The notes: generated by a model not told the origin, from the letters alone. Shown: positions 1-8,451, counted from the first letter of the stretch. The stretch: DNA of 64,000 nucleotides from an uncultured Collinsella sp. (GCA_959019775.1 CAUEPS010000007.1:1-64000); one strand, 5' to 3'. A program made the numbers and translations.

Positions 1-47
1 TGCAGCAGGGGCTCTCAATGTTTTTATGTCCTGCTCATATCGTCTCT

Positions 48-80
48 GCCGGCAGTTAGGGACAGTCCCCAAGTGCCGGC
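48..80. repeat. Hairpin downstream of PTS EIIA gene
   Basis: Inverted arms GCCGGCA / TGCCGGC enclose an inner GGGA / TCCC pair. It lies just past the stop of the minus-strand EIIA gene. There is no T-tract, so it is a weak terminator candidate or a small palindromic repeat. Confidence 0.35.
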
Positions 81-91
81 TTAGCTCCACC

Positions 92-556
92 TTAGAAGTG
101 GCGACGGATGGCGTCGACCATGCCCTGCGGCGTGGTTTGGCCGAGTACATCGGCTGCAGCGTCGGCGTCCATAAAGATATTCATAAGCGCTTGCAGGGCC
201 TCGACCTGACCGCCCGGCTCGGCAATGCCCAGGTTGATGATGATCTGCGCCGGCACCGGGGCGCCCATGCCCGCCATCGCGTTAAACGTCACGGGTGCGG
301 CGGGCTTTACCACCGCGATATAGGGCTTGGCCACAAATCCCGGATCGGTATGTGGAATGGCGATGTTTGCCGCCGGCATAGCGAGACCCGTGGGATAGGC
401 GTCCTCGCGCGTGCGGACGGCGTCGAGCCAACCGGGCGCAATGTAGCCGCGCGGGGCAAGCTCGTCCTCGAGTTGCGCAAACACCTCATCCGGCGTCGCA
501 CACTCCCAATCAAAAAACACCAGCTCAGGCGTAAACAGCGCTTCGTTATCCGCCAT
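92..556 (-). CDS. PTS EIIA type-2 domain protein (fructose/galactitol-like)
   Basis: A 154-residue single-domain protein of the PTS EIIA-2 (mannitol/fructose/galactitol) family. The motif IPHTDP near residue 90 carries the His expected to accept phosphate from HPr and pass it to an EIIB partner. The C-terminal segment with LQALMNIF fits the helix that closes this fold, and the length matches stand-alone GatA/FruA-type IIA proteins. The start ATG is preceded by GAGGTGA. No EIIB or EIIC gene lies within the window; partners could be left of position 1. The sugar cannot be told from sequence. A regulatory PtsN-like role is possible but less likely. Confidence 0.85.
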   Translation of the reverse strand: MADNEALFTPELVFFDWECATPDEVFAQLEDELAPRGYIAPGWLDAVRTREDAYPTGLAMPAANIAIPHTDPGFVAKPYIAVVKPAAPVTFNAMAGMGAPVPAQIIINLGIAEPGGQVEALQALMNIFMDADAAADVLGQTTPQGMVDAIRRHF

Positions 557-574
557 GCGCTCACCTCTCTCACC

Positions 575-630
575 TAGTCACCTGGGACGCTCTTAAACGA
601 CTAGTCATTGAAGAACGTCGCAGGTGACTA
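575..630. repeat. Small palindromic element
   Basis: TAGTCACCTG (575-584) and CAGGTGACTA (621-630) are perfect inverted arms. Inside, GACG-CTCTT and AAGAA-CGTC pair again, so nearly the whole 56 nt can fold. It lies between purN's terminator and the EIIA gene. Confidence 0.5.
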
Positions 631-633
631 CCT

Positions 634-678
634 AAAACAAAGGGTGGCCACTTGCGCCTTGGCGCCAATGACCACCCT
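634..678 (-). terminator. Intrinsic terminator of the purFMN cluster
   Basis: On the minus strand, AGGGTGGTCA pairs with TGGCCACCCT around a GC-rich middle, followed by TTTGTTTT. It lies 31 bp past the purN stop. Confidence 0.75.
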
Positions 679-708
679 GACTACTCGGCTAAATTGTACT
701 GTGCGCCG

Positions 709-1410
709 CTAGCCGCGAGGCGCGTCAATTGCGACCTTGCCGCTCTCCAGCACGTGAACGCGGCCGTCGGCGAGCATCTGCACGACCTCGGGATACAGCA
801 CATGCTCGATCGCGTGGATGTGCTCCTCGAGCGTATCGACGTCCCAGCCCTCCTCGACAGCCAGCGCACGCTGGGCGATGATGGGGCCGTTGTCGTAGAT
901 CTCGTTGGCAAAGTGCACGGTCACGCCGGTCACCTTGACGCCGCGGGCAAACGCATCGTCAATCGCATGGGCGCCGGTAAAGCTCGGCAGCAGCGCCGGG
1001 TGTAGGTTAACCACGCGGTTGGAAAACGCCGCCAGCAGCGGCGTGTGCACCATGCGCATGTAACCGGCCATCACCACGTACTCGCAGCCGCGCTCGAGCA
1101 GCTCATGCGCGATGATCTCGTCGGCGGCGATGGGGTCGGCATAGACATCCTTGGACAGCGTGAGTGTCTGGATGCCCACACGCTCGGCGCGCTGCAGGCC
1201 CTTGGCCGAAGGGCGGCTCGACACCACAAGTTCAATCGAGGCGTTGAGCTTGCCGGCGGCGATCAGGTCGATCAGCGCCTGCAGGTTGGTACCCGAACCG
1301 CTGATAAGCACGCCAATCTTAAGCGGCTCGGCCGTATCGGTGCCGGTCGGACGGGTGTAGGGTACAAAGCCCAGGCCCTCGGCAGCAGCCATCTGCTCGT
1401 TAGCGCTCAT
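709..1410 (-). CDS. purN: Phosphoribosylglycinamide formyltransferase 1
   Basis: Transfers a formyl group from 10-formyl-THF to GAR in de novo purine synthesis, in the cytosol. The N-terminal segment IGVLISGSGTNLQALID is the phosphate-binding strand-loop of GAR transformylases. NLHPALLPSFTGAHA carries the catalytic Asn/His region, and VTGVTVHFANE with the following D completes the formyl-binding site. The frame is open to 1449, but the start at MSANEQ (1410) is preferred because it overlaps the purM stop by 11 bp, which suggests translational coupling. About 30 residues precede the conserved core, slightly more than usual. It is last in the order purF-purM-purN. Confidence 0.95.
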   Translation of the reverse strand: MSANEQMAAAEGLGFVPYTRPTGTDTAEPLKIGVLISGSGTNLQALIDLIAAGKLNASIELVVSSRPSAKGLQRAERVGIQTLTLSKDVYADPIAADEIIAHELLERGCEYVVMAGYMRMVHTPLLAAFSNRVVNLHPALLPSFTGAHAIDDAFARGVKVTGVTVHFANEIYDNGPIIAQRALAVEEGWDVDTLEEHIHAIEHVLYPEVVQMLADGRVHVLESGKVAIDAPRG

Positions 1411-2503
1411 CGGAGTACACGACCTTACCGGAGCCCTCGACGCACTCACCCACGCGGAACGGCTTCTCGCCTAGCGCGACCAGAGCCTCGGTCACGGCAG
1501 CCTCGTCCTCGGGGGCGACGATCAGGCACAGGCCGACACCCATGTTGAAGGTCTTGCATGCCTCGTTGGGCGCAAGCTCGGCCTGACGCGACACGTAGGT
1601 GATGACGGGCGGAACATCCCAGCCCATCTCGGCGCCGTTGCGGGTGACCACGGCGTCGACGTCGTCGGCGAGCGCGCGGTTGAGGTTCTCGGTAATACCG
1701 CCGCCGGTGATATGGGCAATGGCATGAACGTTGGCGCCACCGCGGAGCAGCTCCAGAATCGGCTTCACATAAATGCGCGTGGGGGCCAGCAGGGCGTCGG
1801 CCAGCGAAGCGCCGCCGAGCTCCTCGAGCGGACGACTTAGCTCCTCGGCCTTAGCGGCAGCCTCGGGCGTGCCCGGCTTGATGCCGTCGACACCGATGAC
1901 TTTGCGCACGAGTGAGTATCCGTTGGAGTGCACGCCGGTGGAGGGCAGGCCCAGGATCACATCGCCGGGGCGAACGTTCGCGGGGTCGAGCATCTTGGGA
2001 CGGTCGACGACGCCCACGGTAAAGCCGGCAAGGTCGTAATCGGCGGGGGCCATGACGCCCGGGTGCTCGGCCATCTCGCCGCCCACGAGCGCGCAGCCCG
2101 CGAGCTTGCAGCCGTCGGCCACGCCCTTGATGATCTTTGCCATGTGCTCGGCCTCAATGTGACCGATGGCAACGTAATCCAGGAAGAACAGCGGCTCGGC
2201 GCCCGAAGCCAAAATGTCATTGACGCACATGGCGACCAGGTCCTGGCCCACCGTCTCGTGACGGTCCATGATCTGGGCGAGCACGAGCTTGGTGCCCACG
2301 CCGTCGGTGCCGCTGATCAGGATCGGGTCTTCCATATCCTTAAGCGCGGCGGCCGAGAACAGGCCACCAAAGCCACCGATGCCGCCGATAACCTCGGGGC
2401 GGTTGGTGTCCTTGACCATCTGCTTAATAGCGTCGACGGCACGTCCGCCCTCAGCGGTATCGACGCCGGCGTCCTCGTACGTCACATGCTTGCTGTCGCT
2501 CAT
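1400..2503 (-). CDS. purM: Phosphoribosylformylglycinamidine cyclo-ligase (AIR synthetase)
   Basis: Closes FGAM to AIR using ATP. The protein has 367 residues, usual for PurM. It begins with TYEDAGVDTAEGG, the N-terminal AIRS signature, followed by GGFGGLF. LISGTDGVGTKL forms the nucleotide/metal site, and the C-terminal half carries HITGGGITENLNRAL. The stop codon overlaps purN. The 157 bp separating it from purF contain a GGCGCC-armed hairpin at 2528-2546 on the 5' side of purM and a weak terminator candidate near purF, so expression may be partly uncoupled from purF. Confidence 0.97.
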   Translation of the reverse strand: MSDSKHVTYEDAGVDTAEGGRAVDAIKQMVKDTNRPEVIGGIGGFGGLFSAAALKDMEDPILISGTDGVGTKLVLAQIMDRHETVGQDLVAMCVNDILASGAEPLFFLDYVAIGHIEAEHMAKIIKGVADGCKLAGCALVGGEMAEHPGVMAPADYDLAGFTVGVVDRPKMLDPANVRPGDVILGLPSTGVHSNGYSLVRKVIGVDGIKPGTPEAAAKAEELSRPLEELGGASLADALLAPTRIYVKPILELLRGGANVHAIAHITGGGITENLNRALADDVDAVVTRNGAEMGWDVPPVITYVSRQAELAPNEACKTFNMGVGLCLIVAPEDEAAVTEALVALGEKPFRVGECVEGSGKVVYSDER

Positions 2504-2608
2504 CTGAGCCTTCCTCTCCCACTACCGTGGCGCCGCGCGGGCGCCAAACGGTGTTCATAGTTGCGTTCATTTCGGCGCGCACCATAACAGCACGCGCCGT
2601 CATATCAA

Positions 2609-2631
2609 CAAAACGGCAGGTAAAACCTACC
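2609..2631 (-). terminator. Possible weak terminator or attenuator after purF
   Basis: On the minus strand, GGTAGG pairs with ACCTGCC (one bulge), followed by GTTTTGTTG. The stem is short; partial termination between purF and purM is an inference. Confidence 0.35.
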
Positions 2632-2660
2632 AAAATAAACCTGTCCTCACATGGCGGGTT

Positions 2661-4331
2661 TTAGGCCTCGCCGTGCTCCTCTTCCCAGCTGCGGTCGTCG
2701 TATTTCTCGACCACGGCGTCGTCGTCAAAGTACAGCGGCTTGTCCAGGTTGCGGGGCTTAAAGCCCTCCATGAACTTGTCGCGGCCAAAGCTCTCGGGAA
2801 TCGCCACGGGATAACGGCCGGTAAAGCACGCATCGCAGTAACCGCCCTTGGGCATGACCTTCAGCAGGCCCTCGACCGAAAGGAAGGCCAGCGAATCGGC
2901 GCCAATGTACTCGCAAATCTCGTCGACCGTCTTGTTGGCGCTGATAAGCTGCGACTGCACGTCGGTATCGATACCGTAGAAGCACGGCCAGATGACCTCG
3001 GGCGAGTTGATGCGGATATGAATCTCCTTGGCGCCGGCGTTGCGCAGCATCTTGACGAGCTGCACCATGGTGGTGCCGCGGACGATGGAGTCATCGATGA
3101 CGACCAGGCGCTTGCCCTCGATGTTGTCACGCAGCGGGTTGAGCTTCATGCGCACGCCCATGGCACGCAGCTCCTGCGTGGGCTCGATAAACGTGCGTCC
3201 CACGTAGCGGTTCTTGATGAGGCCCTCGCCAAAGGGAATGCCGCTCTCGTGCGAATAGCCCTCCGCGGGCGGCAGGCCGGAGTCGGGCACGCCGATGACT
3301 AGGTCGGCCTCGACGGGCTCCTCATGTGCCAGCTGACGACCCATGTCATAACGGCAGGCGTAGACGCTCTTGCCGTTCATGATGGAATCGGGGCGGGCGA
3401 AGTAGACCTGCTCAAAGATGCAGTTAGCAGGCTCTTCGGCGGCAGGCACGCCCTGCTCGGACACAAGGCCCTCGGCGCTGATACGCAAAATCTCACCGGG
3501 ACGGACATCACGGACATACTCGGCGCCCACGATATCGAGTGCGCAGGTCTCGGAGGCGACGACCCAGCCGCCGGCGCGGGTGACATGGGTGGTGGCGTCG
3601 ACCGTCGCGGCGCCGTCCTGCGACGGCAGCTGCGAAACGGATGCGGCATCGGCCTGGTCCAGGCCCTCGTCCACCAGCTTGCCCAGCACAAGCGGGCGAA
3701 TGCCGTGCGGATCGCGGAATGCGTAAAGCGCCTGCTCGTTGATGAGCGTCATGGCGTAGCCGCCGCGCACAAGCTCCATGGTCTTGCGAATGCCCTCGCG
3801 CAGATGGCCTGTACGCTGAGTAAAGTAGCCGATGAGTTTGGTCGCGACCTCGGAATCCGAGTTGGAGAGGAACGGCACGCCCAGCTCGATCAGCTGGCGG
3901 CGCAGCTCGTCGGTGTTGACGAGGGTGCCGTTGTGCGCGAGCGCGATAATGACGCTATTGATGGTAGAGAGGTGCGGCTGCGAGGCTTCCCAGCTCTTGG
4001 CGCCGGCGGTGCCATAGCGCACGTGGCCCACGGCCAGCTGGCCGGAGAGCGTCGACAGGTCGGCGTTGGAGAACACACGGTCGAGCAGGCCCAGATCCTT
4101 GCGGACCATAACCGTGCCGCCGTCACCCACGGCGATTCCCGCCGATTCCTGGCCACGGTGCTGCAGCGCACGCAGGCCAAAGTACGTCAGTCGAGCCACA
4201 TCGCGATCGGGCGCCCATACGCCGAAAATGCCACATTCCTCATGCAGCTGGTCGGAGTCCGGATCATACGTCGACATGGTCTTCACCTGTCCCGCGGCGC
4301 GCTCGGCCGCGCGGATGGTTTCTTGAGACAT
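2661..4331 (-). CDS. purF: Amidophosphoribosyltransferase
   Basis: First committed step of purine synthesis: PRPP plus glutamine gives phosphoribosylamine. The N-terminal glutaminase (Ntn) domain has its nucleophile at Cys33 in ECGIFGV. The 32 residues before it may be a propeptide, or translation may begin at the Met of MSTYDPDSD. LRALQHRGQESAG and HNGTLVN are classic GATase-2 motifs. The phosphoribosyltransferase domain has the PRPP loop VVIDDSIVRGTT near residue 410. Four Cys residues (CDACFTG, CEY, CFYG) are compatible with an Fe-S or structural role, as in B. subtilis PurF. It heads the purFMN set; a TATAAT lies about 42 bp upstream of the start. Confidence 0.97.
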   Translation of the reverse strand: MSQETIRAAERAAGQVKTMSTYDPDSDQLHEECGIFGVWAPDRDVARLTYFGLRALQHRGQESAGIAVGDGGTVMVRKDLGLLDRVFSNADLSTLSGQLAVGHVRYGTAGAKSWEASQPHLSTINSVIIALAHNGTLVNTDELRRQLIELGVPFLSNSDSEVATKLIGYFTQRTGHLREGIRKTMELVRGGYAMTLINEQALYAFRDPHGIRPLVLGKLVDEGLDQADAASVSQLPSQDGAATVDATTHVTRAGGWVVASETCALDIVGAEYVRDVRPGEILRISAEGLVSEQGVPAAEEPANCIFEQVYFARPDSIMNGKSVYACRYDMGRQLAHEEPVEADLVIGVPDSGLPPAEGYSHESGIPFGEGLIKNRYVGRTFIEPTQELRAMGVRMKLNPLRDNIEGKRLVVIDDSIVRGTTMVQLVKMLRNAGAKEIHIRINSPEVIWPCFYGIDTDVQSQLISANKTVDEICEYIGADSLAFLSVEGLLKVMPKGGYCDACFTGRYPVAIPESFGRDKFMEGFKPRNLDKPLYFDDDAVVEKYDDRSWEEEHGEA

Positions 4332-4372
4332 GGCATCCCCTCAGAGCCTCGTATTTTGGCGTTACCCGCCTT

Positions 4373-4378
4373 ATTATA
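4373..4378 (-). promoter_or_regulatory. Candidate -10 box for purF
   Basis: Perfect TATAAT on the minus strand about 42 bp before the purF start. No good -35 hexamer sits 16-18 bp upstream; that DNA is GC-rich and self-complementary, so an activator may be needed. Low certainty. Confidence 0.4.
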
Positions 4379-4625
4379 CGCACGGCGCGACGCGCTCCCC
4401 AGCGCATGAGCAGCGCTTTTTAAAAGCCCACCGAGCTAATAATCAGTTTTGTTGCCAAACATTTATTTGGCTTCACGACGTGGGTGGCAGTGCCACGCCG
4501 ACCCTCACTACGCCACGCTTCGCCCGCCGTTAGGACTTACATTGTTGCAATTGGGACGTTCGTCCTGTCTTTTGGCAGGTCGGCGGCGTATCCTTGTACC
4601 TACAGCAAAACGAGAAAGGTTATGT

Positions 4626-5855
4626 ATGGATCGAAACGAACTCGACCCCAGCGTCCCCAGCGCCACGGAGGTCAAGAAGATCCCCCTCATCATTAAGGTA
4701 TACGCCGTCCTGTGCATCCTGTCCGGCGTGGGCACGCTCCCGTCGGTCGGCGCCTTTATGTGGCAGGTCATCACCGCACTCATCAACGGCAACGCCGCCG
4801 CCAAGCTCGGCGACAACACGCTCGTCGCGGTCGGACTGATTGTCGCCGGCATCATGCTCTCGGCTGCCAGTGCCGTCATCTTGATCATCTTTGGCCTGGA
4901 CCTCATCAAGAACCAGCGCCGCAATGCCGCCCGTCTGTCCTATATCCTTATCGCGTTTACCGTCGTCGAGCTTTTGGTTGACGTGATGCTCCAGGGCATC
5001 GGGCCCTTCTTGCTGCGCCCTGCCATCCAGCTCGGCATCCTCGTCGCGCTTTCGGCCACCGTCGACCCCACACTGCGCCAGGAGCGCGAGCTGCAGCGCC
5101 GCCTGCAGGAGATGCTCGACCGCGACGCCGCCGCCGAGGGCATGCTCGGGCGCGATGAAACCGGCGAGGGCTACATCAAGCTCAACTACTTCAACCTGTT
5201 CTGGGTATTCTTTGTCTGCTGCGTGCTCGGCCTGGTCCTGGAGGATATCTGGCATATGACCGTCAACGATCCGGGTGTCTACCAGGACCGCGCCGGTATG
5301 CTGTTTGGCCCCTTCAGCCCCATCTACGGCTTTGGTGCCGTGCTCATGACCATGGTGCTCAACCGCTTCTATAAAAAGAACCCCATCATCATTTTCCTGG
5401 TGAGCGCCCTGCTCGGCGCCAGCTTTGAGGTGTTCGTGGGCTGGTTTATGCAGACCGCGTTTGGCGTGGTCTCGTGGAGCTACTCGCACATAACGCTGTT
5501 CGGTATGCCCGACCCGCTCGTGGTCCTCACGGGCGGACGCACCTGCACGGGCTTCGCCTGTCTGTGGGGCCTGGGTGGCCTCATCTGGATCAAGCTGCTG
5601 CTGCCGAGGCTGCTCAAGCTCATCAACATGATTCCGTGGAAGAGCCGCTACTCGGCTACCGTCATCTTCACCATCATTATGCTGGTCGATGGCGTTATGA
5701 CACTGCAGTCGCTCGACTACTGGTACCAGCGCGTCAACGGCACGGAGCCGGATATTCCCGTCGCGCAGTTCTACGGCAAGTACTTCGATAATGACTTTAT
5801 GGAGAATCGCTTCCAGAGCATGACCATGAGCCCCAAGGATACGACGCGCGTGTAG
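4626..5855 (+). CDS. Putative ABC-transporter type IV (CmpB-like) membrane protein
   Basis: About 409 residues. The N-terminal half (to about 150) has four hydrophobic segments starting at IPLIIKVYAVLCILSGV. A charged linker rich in Arg/Glu follows. The C-terminal half (from about 180) resembles the PF06541 'ABC_trans_CmpB' family: NLFWVFFVCCVLGLVLEDIW, then GPFSPIYGFG, then a run ending SFEVFVGWFMQ. The family is called a putative transporter permease, but its function is unproven. The start ATG at 4626 follows AGAAAGG at good spacing; an earlier in-frame start at 4449 lacks a site. It stands alone, divergent from purF, and ends in a strong terminator. Confidence 0.75.
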   Translation: MDRNELDPSVPSATEVKKIPLIIKVYAVLCILSGVGTLPSVGAFMWQVITALINGNAAAKLGDNTLVAVGLIVAGIMLSAASAVILIIFGLDLIKNQRRNAARLSYILIAFTVVELLVDVMLQGIGPFLLRPAIQLGILVALSATVDPTLRQERELQRRLQEMLDRDAAAEGMLGRDETGEGYIKLNYFNLFWVFFVCCVLGLVLEDIWHMTVNDPGVYQDRAGMLFGPFSPIYGFGAVLMTMVLNRFYKKNPIIIFLVSALLGASFEVFVGWFMQTAFGVVSWSYSHITLFGMPDPLVVLTGGRTCTGFACLWGLGGLIWIKLLLPRLLKLINMIPWKSRYSATVIFTIIMLVDGVMTLQSLDYWYQRVNGTEPDIPVAQFYGKYFDNDFMENRFQSMTMSPKDTTRV

Positions 5856-5888
5856 CGCCATGCAATGCCGAGATTTTCCAACACACCG

Positions 5889-5932
5889 AAAAGCCCACTG
5901 GTAGACTGATGAACTGCCAGTGGGCTTTTTGT
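5889..5932 (+). terminator. Intrinsic terminator after CmpB-like gene
   Basis: AAAAGCCCACTGG and CCAGTGGGCTTTTT form a 9-10 bp stem followed by a T-tract. The A-tract on the other side makes it potentially bidirectional for the convergent MoaE-like gene. Confidence 0.85.
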
Positions 5933-5953
5933 TGGCGAGTGCTGCTGCCGGCC

Positions 5954-6370
5954 TTACGCCTCGCGCTCGACCTCGCTCACACACTCATTTTTGATGGTAC
6001 CGACGAGCGCCTGCAGTGCGTCGACCACATGTGGGCGAATGTCTCCGCCGATGAGTACGAGCATGATGTCGTCGCCCACGGCAAGCTCGCCGCTCGCCAG
6101 CCACACGCGCACATAGCCGATACCCGGCATCGTGCGCGTTGCCTCGATGGCGGCCTGCACCTTTTCGGCATCGAAGCCGAACACCATGCCGCCCACCTTA
6201 TGTCCAGGCGCCACACCATTTGTCTCGATCCCACGCACCTCGGACTTAGGCGTCGCACGCACCACGCCGTTGTGTGTCAGGTACATCCCACAATCAGCCG
6301 CCGAAGCATCGGCCTTGGCTTCGCGCAGCCAAGCATCAACCGAAGGCATCGATTTGCCGTTCTCAAGCAT
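5954..6370 (-). CDS. MoaE-like small protein (molybdopterin synthase large-subunit fold?)
   Basis: A 138-residue protein. HNGVVR near residue 33 resembles the H-G-x-VR segment of MoaE, and the C-terminal RPHVVDALQALVGTIKN resembles the MoaE helix that leads to the active-site Lys region. No WKKE motif is seen; the end reads ECVSEVEREA, so catalytic function is doubtful. No moaD, moaA or moaC lies nearby. The second of two tandem ATGs is used because AAAGGAG sits at better spacing from it. Assignment rests on partial motifs only. Confidence 0.5.
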   Translation of the reverse strand: MLENGKSMPSVDAWLREAKADASAADCGMYLTHNGVVRATPKSEVRGIETNGVAPGHKVGGMVFGFDAEKVQAAIEATRTMPGIGYVRVWLASGELAVGDDIMLVLIGGDIRPHVVDALQALVGTIKNECVSEVEREA

Positions 6371-6424
6371 CATTTCTCCTTTTGATTTCCAGGGTAATCT
6401 TTTGGGACGGGGCTCCCGGACACT

Positions 6425-7423
6425 TTATTCCTCGACCGGCGTGAGCACCATGACTGCGCGCGTATTGCTAAATGACAGCGAACGGCAAGTCACAAGCGTT
6501 ACGACCTTGGTTGCCGAAGCGGCACGATCGGTGGCATCGCTCGCCACGGCAGAGGCGCCGTCGAGCATCTCGGACAGGTAATTCTTCAGTCCGTCATCGC
6601 CCTCAAAGTTGGGCGTGCGCGCCTTGGCATACGTGTCCTCGACCACCTTGGTCGCCAGCGGGCGCAACTTATACGTCGCATCGCGCGTGATGTAGTACAC
6701 GTATTCCATGCTGTCGAACGTCGCCTGATCGGTCGTATCCGAAATCACGTTGAACATCGAACCGTCGTTCATGTGGTGGCCGTAGATCGTGGTCTGCTGA
6801 TCAACCATGCCGGGCGCGGTGTCGTCGCTATCCAAGAAGATGGCTCCCGAGGCATTAGCGGTGCCGTCGAATAGCGTGTTGAGGTACTTGGAGTTGTTGT
6901 TGGTCTGCACCACGGGGTAGTTGATGTTGGTGCCGGGCGCGTAAATCCAACCCACAACCTCGGGATTTGTCTGGGCAAGCGCATTGAAATCGATAATCGG
7001 CACGCCGCTGGCGTCCTTGTCGCTCACATATTGCTTTTCGATTTTTTGATACGACTCGCTCGCCTGCTTGTAGCCAATCTGCGCGTTGATAAAGATAGCG
7101 GCCGCAGCAACGATCAGGCCAATGCCGATGATGATGAGCAGAATGGGAATGACGGAGCGGCGCTTTTTGCGCGGCGGCTCGGTATAGCTTGATGGCGCGG
7201 CATGCGCCGAAGAGCGAGGTGACTTCTTGGCCGTACTGTATGACGAAGGACGATATGCAGCCGGCGTATCCTGACGGCGATGCTTCGCCGGCGTCACGGG
7301 GCGCGGCGCGCGCGGCTGCTGAGGAGAGGATGTCCGACCCTGCTGCGGTGCGCGGGCTGCTCCCGACTTGGCTGGATCGGGAATCCGAGAAGCCGAAAAA
7401 CGCTTTCCCTGATAGTCAGACAT
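6425..7423 (-). CDS. Class B sortase
   Basis: A 332-residue membrane-anchored cysteine transpeptidase. A basic, Pro/Ser-rich cytoplasmic tail of about 88 residues precedes one TM helix (IPILLIIIGIGLIVAAAAIF). The extracellular sortase domain has INYPVVQ, the catalytic His in TIYGHHMNDGSMF, the catalytic Cys in TLVTC, and a downstream Arg in SNTRAVMVL. The block between YPVVQ and YGHHM, including a G-IFLDSDD segment, is typical of SrtB rather than SrtA. Such enzymes attach or polymerise surface proteins. The only obvious LPXTG substrate in the window is the adhesin at 58.7-62.2 kb; a direct link is not shown. The long N-terminal tail is unusual. Confidence 0.88.
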   Translation of the reverse strand: MSDYQGKRFSASRIPDPAKSGAARAPQQGRTSSPQQPRAPRPVTPAKHRRQDTPAAYRPSSYSTAKKSPRSSAHAAPSSYTEPPRKKRRSVIPILLIIIGIGLIVAAAAIFINAQIGYKQASESYQKIEKQYVSDKDASGVPIIDFNALAQTNPEVVGWIYAPGTNINYPVVQTNNNSKYLNTLFDGTANASGAIFLDSDDTAPGMVDQQTTIYGHHMNDGSMFNVISDTTDQATFDSMEYVYYITRDATYKLRPLATKVVEDTYAKARTPNFEGDDGLKNYLSEMLDGASAVASDATDRAASATKVVTLVTCRSLSFSNTRAVMVLTPVEE

Positions 7424-7459
7424 GGCTCTCCTTATGCTGCAAATGGACTGGCAGAGCGC

Positions 7460-7924
7460 TTAGGCGTCAGCCATCTCCTGCTTCATCTTCTCGATAACCT
7501 TGCGGTACTCGGGGTCGCAGGCGCCCAGGATCTGCGTGGCGTAGATGGCAGCGTTCTTGGCACCGTTGATGGCAACACAGGCAACGGGCACGCCCGAAGG
7601 CATCTGCACCATCGACAGCAGCGAGTCCATACCACCCAGATCGCTCGTCTTCATAGGCACGCCGATGACCGGCAGCGGCGTAAACGCAGCCACGACGCCG
7701 CCCAGGTGAGCAGCCTTGCCGGCGGCAGCGATAATCACCTTGATGCCGCGGTCGGCAGCGGTCGAGGCCCACTCATGGACCTTCGCCGGTGTGCGGTGTG
7801 CACTTGCAATCACGAGCTCATAGGGCACGCCCAGTGCCTCGAGCTCGGCGGTGCAGCCTTCCATAACGCCCAAATCGGACTTGGAGCCCATGATGATCCC
7901 GACAACCGGCTTCTGATCTGCCAT
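7460..7924 (-). CDS. purE: N5-carboxyaminoimidazole ribonucleotide mutase
   Basis: Class I PurE, which interconverts N5-CAIR and CAIR. GIIMGSKSDL forms the phosphate/CO2 loop and IASAHRTPAKV holds the catalytic His. VIIAAAGKAAHLGGVVA and GVPMKTSDLGGMDSLLS are family signatures. The ATG at 7924 is chosen over a TTG six bases upstream because AGGAGG lies 9 bp before it. PurK is not next to it here. It is monocistronic, 35 bp from the sortase start. Confidence 0.96.
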   Translation of the reverse strand: MADQKPVVGIIMGSKSDLGVMEGCTAELEALGVPYELVIASAHRTPAKVHEWASTAADRGIKVIIAAAGKAAHLGGVVAAFTPLPVIGVPMKTSDLGGMDSLLSMVQMPSGVPVACVAINGAKNAAIYATQILGACDPEYRKVIEKMKQEMADA

Positions 7925-8019
7925 AAACAAAGACCTCCTGTTGAGAGCGGTGACGCGGCGAATCCGCGACCCTTAACTACTGAGAGTAGTATAGCTGCTC
8001 CCGTCCCTGCGGTCTTTGT

Positions 8020-8092
8020 GGTGGCGGCTGAGCCTTTCCCTCGGGAACTGGGCTTCGCGAAGTTTCCCGAGGGAAAGGCTCAGCCGCCACCC
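8020..8092. repeat. Long hairpin element A (28-bp stem)
   Basis: Two 28-nt arms, beginning GGTGGCGGCTGAGCC and ending GGCTCAGCCGCCACC, pair perfectly around the loop CTGGGCTTCGCGAAG. It lies in the 527-bp gene-free gap between purE and carB and is related by inversion to the element at 8355-8439. Confidence 0.8.
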
Positions 8093-8094
8093 TG

Positions 8095-8135
8095 CGACCT
8101 ACCGGATATTGCTATGACGTACGTTTGCTGAAATA
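8095..8135. repeat. 41-bp direct repeat, copy 1
   Basis: 38 of 41 bases match the copy at 8200-8240. Both contain TGACGTACGTT, with the palindrome ACGTACGT, and end GCTGAAATA. Copy 1 abuts hairpin A. Confidence 0.75.
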
Positions 8136-8199
8136 AATGAGCTCCGGTTGCTACGCAAAGTCGTTCAGATGAAAACACCGGGCCGCCGCAGAGCACCTT

Positions 8200-8240
8200 C
8201 GACCTACCGGGGATTGCTATGACGTACGTTGGCTGAAATA
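8200..8240. repeat. 41-bp direct repeat, copy 2
   Basis: Second copy of the repeat at 8095-8135, in the same orientation. It is followed within 5 bp by the hairpin at 8246-8279. Confidence 0.75.
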
Positions 8241-8245
8241 TTAAT

Positions 8246-8292
8246 GTGGGATCTGCCGTTCGAACGAACGGCGGATCCCACGCTCACTTTTT
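8246..8292. terminator. Strong 17-bp palindrome with T-tract
   Basis: The arms of GTGGGATCTGCCGTTCG pair with the downstream copy (one G-T wobble) around a two-base loop; CTTTTTATT follows on the plus strand. It is terminator-shaped, but no plus-strand gene precedes it, so it may be a repeat. Confidence 0.5.
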
Positions 8293-8354
8293 ATTCAGCC
8301 CTAGTCATCGCGCAAAGCCCCTTCGGCAGCACGCGGTGAAGCCAAGTCACCGCA

Positions 8355-8439
8355 GGCCGGGGCGGGAGGCGGACCTTTCTCTCGGAAAACTTCGCGAAGC
8401 CCAGTTTCCGAGAGAAAGTGTCCGGCTGCCGCCCCGGCC
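8355..8439. repeat. Long hairpin element B (about 33-bp stem)
   Basis: An 85-nt imperfect palindrome next to the carB stop. Its core is the reverse complement of hairpin A's core, with paired base changes that keep the stem. It may also end carB transcription, but it has no T-tract. Confidence 0.8.
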
Positions 8440-8451
8440 GACCAGGTCACA

